Shown piece after piece: positions 15,287-15,929 of a stretch of 15,929 bases of DNA. How positions within the stretch are numbered: the stretch's first letter is position 1; each line of letters begins with the position of its first letter. Origin of the DNA: GWE2-51-13 sp041736705 (GTDB taxonomy: Bacteria > Bacillota_I > Bacilli_A > Erysipelotrichales > Erysipelotrichaceae). The translations under genes were made by a program, and so were the position numbers. Location of the stretch: assembly GCA_041736705.1 (NCBI GenBank), contig JBGSTC010000007.1, forward strand, positions 1 through 15,929, read 5' to 3'. The notes beneath the pieces were generated by a model. It saw only the letters and a program-made list of their open reading frames with translations. It did no database searches and had not been told where the DNA came from.

Positions 15287-15616
15287 ATGAAAAAAATTCT
15301 CAACAAAAAAGGCTTTACGCTTATCGAACTCATCGTCGTTATCGCCATCCTAGCTATCTTGGCATTGATTTTGGTTCCTTCGATTACAGGTTATATTGCT
15401 GAAGCAAATAAGGCGAAGGACGAAGCGAATGCTCGTACAGTGTACTCGGAAATAGCACTAAAAGTTGCTACTGAAGCTCTACCTGATGCTACAGATGAAG
15501 AATACACACCTTTTGGAGGGGTCACCTGCACATACACAGCGGATGGCGGTGCTATAACTGCTTTCTCTTGTGAAAATGCTGATGGTGATGTTGTTGCCAC
15601 AGATTGGTTCGACTAA
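15287..15616 (+). CDS. Type IV prepilin (class III signal peptide, short)
   Basis: The 109-residue prepilin begins MKKILNKKG^FTLIELIVV. A prepilin peptidase should cut after G9 and methylate F10; Glu at mature position +5 (E14) is present for subunit assembly. The hydrophobic helix runs about 12-33 with the usual Pro at 31, then the alpha-1 helix continues to about 65. The globular part is very small and acidic (residues 66-109, DATDEEYTPF ... ATDWFD), and two cysteines, C81 and C95, could form a disulphide loop. Mature length is near 100 residues, at the short end, resembling pseudopilins and small Gram-positive pilins. It is the only pilin in the window, so it may be the major subunit, but a minor role cannot be excluded. 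Base composition is more A/T-rich than the motor genes. The peptidase gene is not in the window. Confidence 0.92.
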   Translation: MKKILNKKGFTLIELIVVIAILAILALILVPSITGYIAEANKAKDEANARTVYSEIALKVATEALPDATDEEYTPFGGVTCTYTADGGAITAFSCENADGDVVATDWFD

Positions 15617-15629
15617 TTAAAGGATTTTC

Positions 15630-15690
15630 TCAAATGTTGGGGTGACCCGACAAAATATCAGGCTCTAAGTCAAATGTTGGGGTGACCCGA
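15630..15690 (+). repeat. Two direct repeats, 21 bases each, period 40
   Basis: An identical 21-base unit lies at 15630-15650 and 15670-15690 in the same orientation, separated by 19 bases of unlike sequence. The unit contains a small dyad, GGGT-G-ACCC (15640-15648 and 15680-15688), and GTTGGGGTGACCCGA is its most distinctive part. It is non-coding and starts 13 bases after the pilin stop. It may be the end of a lost insertion sequence (IS21-type ends carry repeated subterminal units) or paired protein-binding sites; the identity is unknown. Confidence 0.75.
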
Positions 15691-15710
15691 TAAATGTCAA
15701 AGAGTGAACG

Positions 15711-15741
15711 AAGGAATTCTCAGAAATGGGAATTCCTTTTT
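15711..15741 (+). terminator. Intrinsic terminator after the pilin gene
   Basis: AAGGAATTC (15711-15719) pairs perfectly with GAATTCCTT (15730-15738) around a 10-base loop, and the right arm runs straight into TTTTT (15737-15741). It is the first strong terminator after pilT and pilin. Confidence 0.75.
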
Positions 15742-15810
15742 ACTGTAAAAGTAACCCCCCTGTTCTAAAGGGGAGTAAAAAAGAGCTTAAGCGATGAGTC
15801 AAATAAAAAT

Positions 15811-15860
15811 CCTCCGTGGTAAGATTGAAGAGCCTGACAGCACAACAATCAAGACGGAGG
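15811..15860 (+). promoter_or_regulatory. Leader stem-loop sequestering the tnpA ribosome-binding site
   Basis: CCTCCGT (15811-15817) pairs with ACGGAGG (15854-15860). Inside it, GATTG (15823-15827) pairs with CAATC (15846-15850), giving a 12-pair stem with a 5/3 internal loop. The right arm is the Shine-Dalgarno sequence of tnpA. In IS200, a comparable leader structure hides the ribosome-binding site and keeps transposase very low. Confidence 0.65.
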
Positions 15861-15869
15861 AAGCCTTTC

Positions 15870-15929
15870 ATGAAAGACACACAAAGTTTATCACACACGA
15901 CGTACAACTGTAAATATCACTTGGTGTTT
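15870..15929 (+). CDS. tnpA: IS200/IS605-family transposase TnpA (5' end only)
   Basis: Twenty codons are visible before the window ends: MKDTQSLSHTTYNCKYHLVF. This matches the characteristic opening of IS200-type Y1 transposases ('S-L-[SA]-H-[TS]-x-[YW]-x-C-K-Y-H-[ILV]-V-F'), which leads into the HUH active site. TnpA cuts and joins single-stranded DNA and moves the element into lagging-strand templates. GGAGG (15856-15860) is nine bases before the ATG and is paired in the leader hairpin. Whether the gene is intact cannot be seen. Confidence 0.85.
   Translation, partial: MKDTQSLSHTTYNCKYHLVF

Larger units (their letters stand above)
15751..15929 (+). mobile_element. IS200/IS605-family insertion sequence, left end (truncated by the window)
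   Basis: The region contains the start of a Y1 transposase gene, a structured leader, and a small stem CCCCT/AGGGG (15757-15761 with 15769-15773) that could be the left-end hairpin recognised by TnpA. IS200-type elements have no terminal inverted repeats or target duplication, so the left boundary given here is an estimate; it lies after the terminator ending at 15741 at the earliest. The right end is outside the window. Confidence 0.55.

Noticed and set aside
15630..15690. CRISPR array
   Set aside because: There are only two 21-base units with a 19-base spacer, no cas genes nearby and no third repeat, so it is reported only as a direct repeat.

Overview
This 15.9 kb window is dense bacterial DNA of moderate GC. 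It is read with the standard code: TGG encodes Trp, and TGA is a true stop in several genes, including the ATGA overlaps. Shine-Dalgarno sites are strong, and there is a SigH-type sigma factor tail, a BmrCD/LmrCD-type heterodimeric ABC exporter behind a MarR regulator, and a type IV pilus cluster with no secretin. Together these suggest a monoderm: Bacillota or a standard-code relative of the Mycoplasmatota. That placement is inference; no rRNA or other phylogenetic marker lies in the window.

Layout. (1) 1-135: tail of a sigma-70-family factor, ending at a bidirectional terminator. (2) 299-1732, minus strand: a tightly overlapping three-gene operon. In transcription order it encodes a Nudix hydrolase with an apparent DsrE-like C-terminal domain, a membrane-anchored protein with a HIRAN-like domain, and a stand-alone DsrE-like protein. 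(3) 1807-4564, plus strand: a HAD phosphatase, a protein pairing an Rx4H (HEPN-like) helical region with two CBS motifs, and an MFS exporter. (4) 4537-8609: a terminator, promoter and palindromic operator packed together, then marR and two half-size ABC exporter genes, each joined to the next by a 4-base ATGA overlap. (5) 8610-8947: an AT-rich non-coding leader with a promoter. (6) 8948-15173: a type IV pilus operon, pilC-pilM-pilN-pilO-pilB-pilT. (7) 15287-15616: one prepilin gene with its own promoter. (8) 15617-15929: a 40-base-period direct repeat, a terminator, and the left end of an IS200/IS605-family element cut off by the window edge.

How the genes work together. The pilus set has the extension ATPase (PilB), retraction ATPase (PilT), platform (PilC), cytoplasmic/membrane alignment complex (PilM, PilN, PilO) and a pilin. 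It should make a retractable surface pilus for twitching, adhesion or DNA uptake. The prepilin peptidase is not here and must be encoded elsewhere. The MarR/ABC block looks like an autoregulated efflux system. The clearest unusual observations are the Nudix-DsrE fusion beside a free DsrE homologue, the Rx4H-plus-CBS architecture, and the repeat/IS junction directly downstream of the pilin gene.
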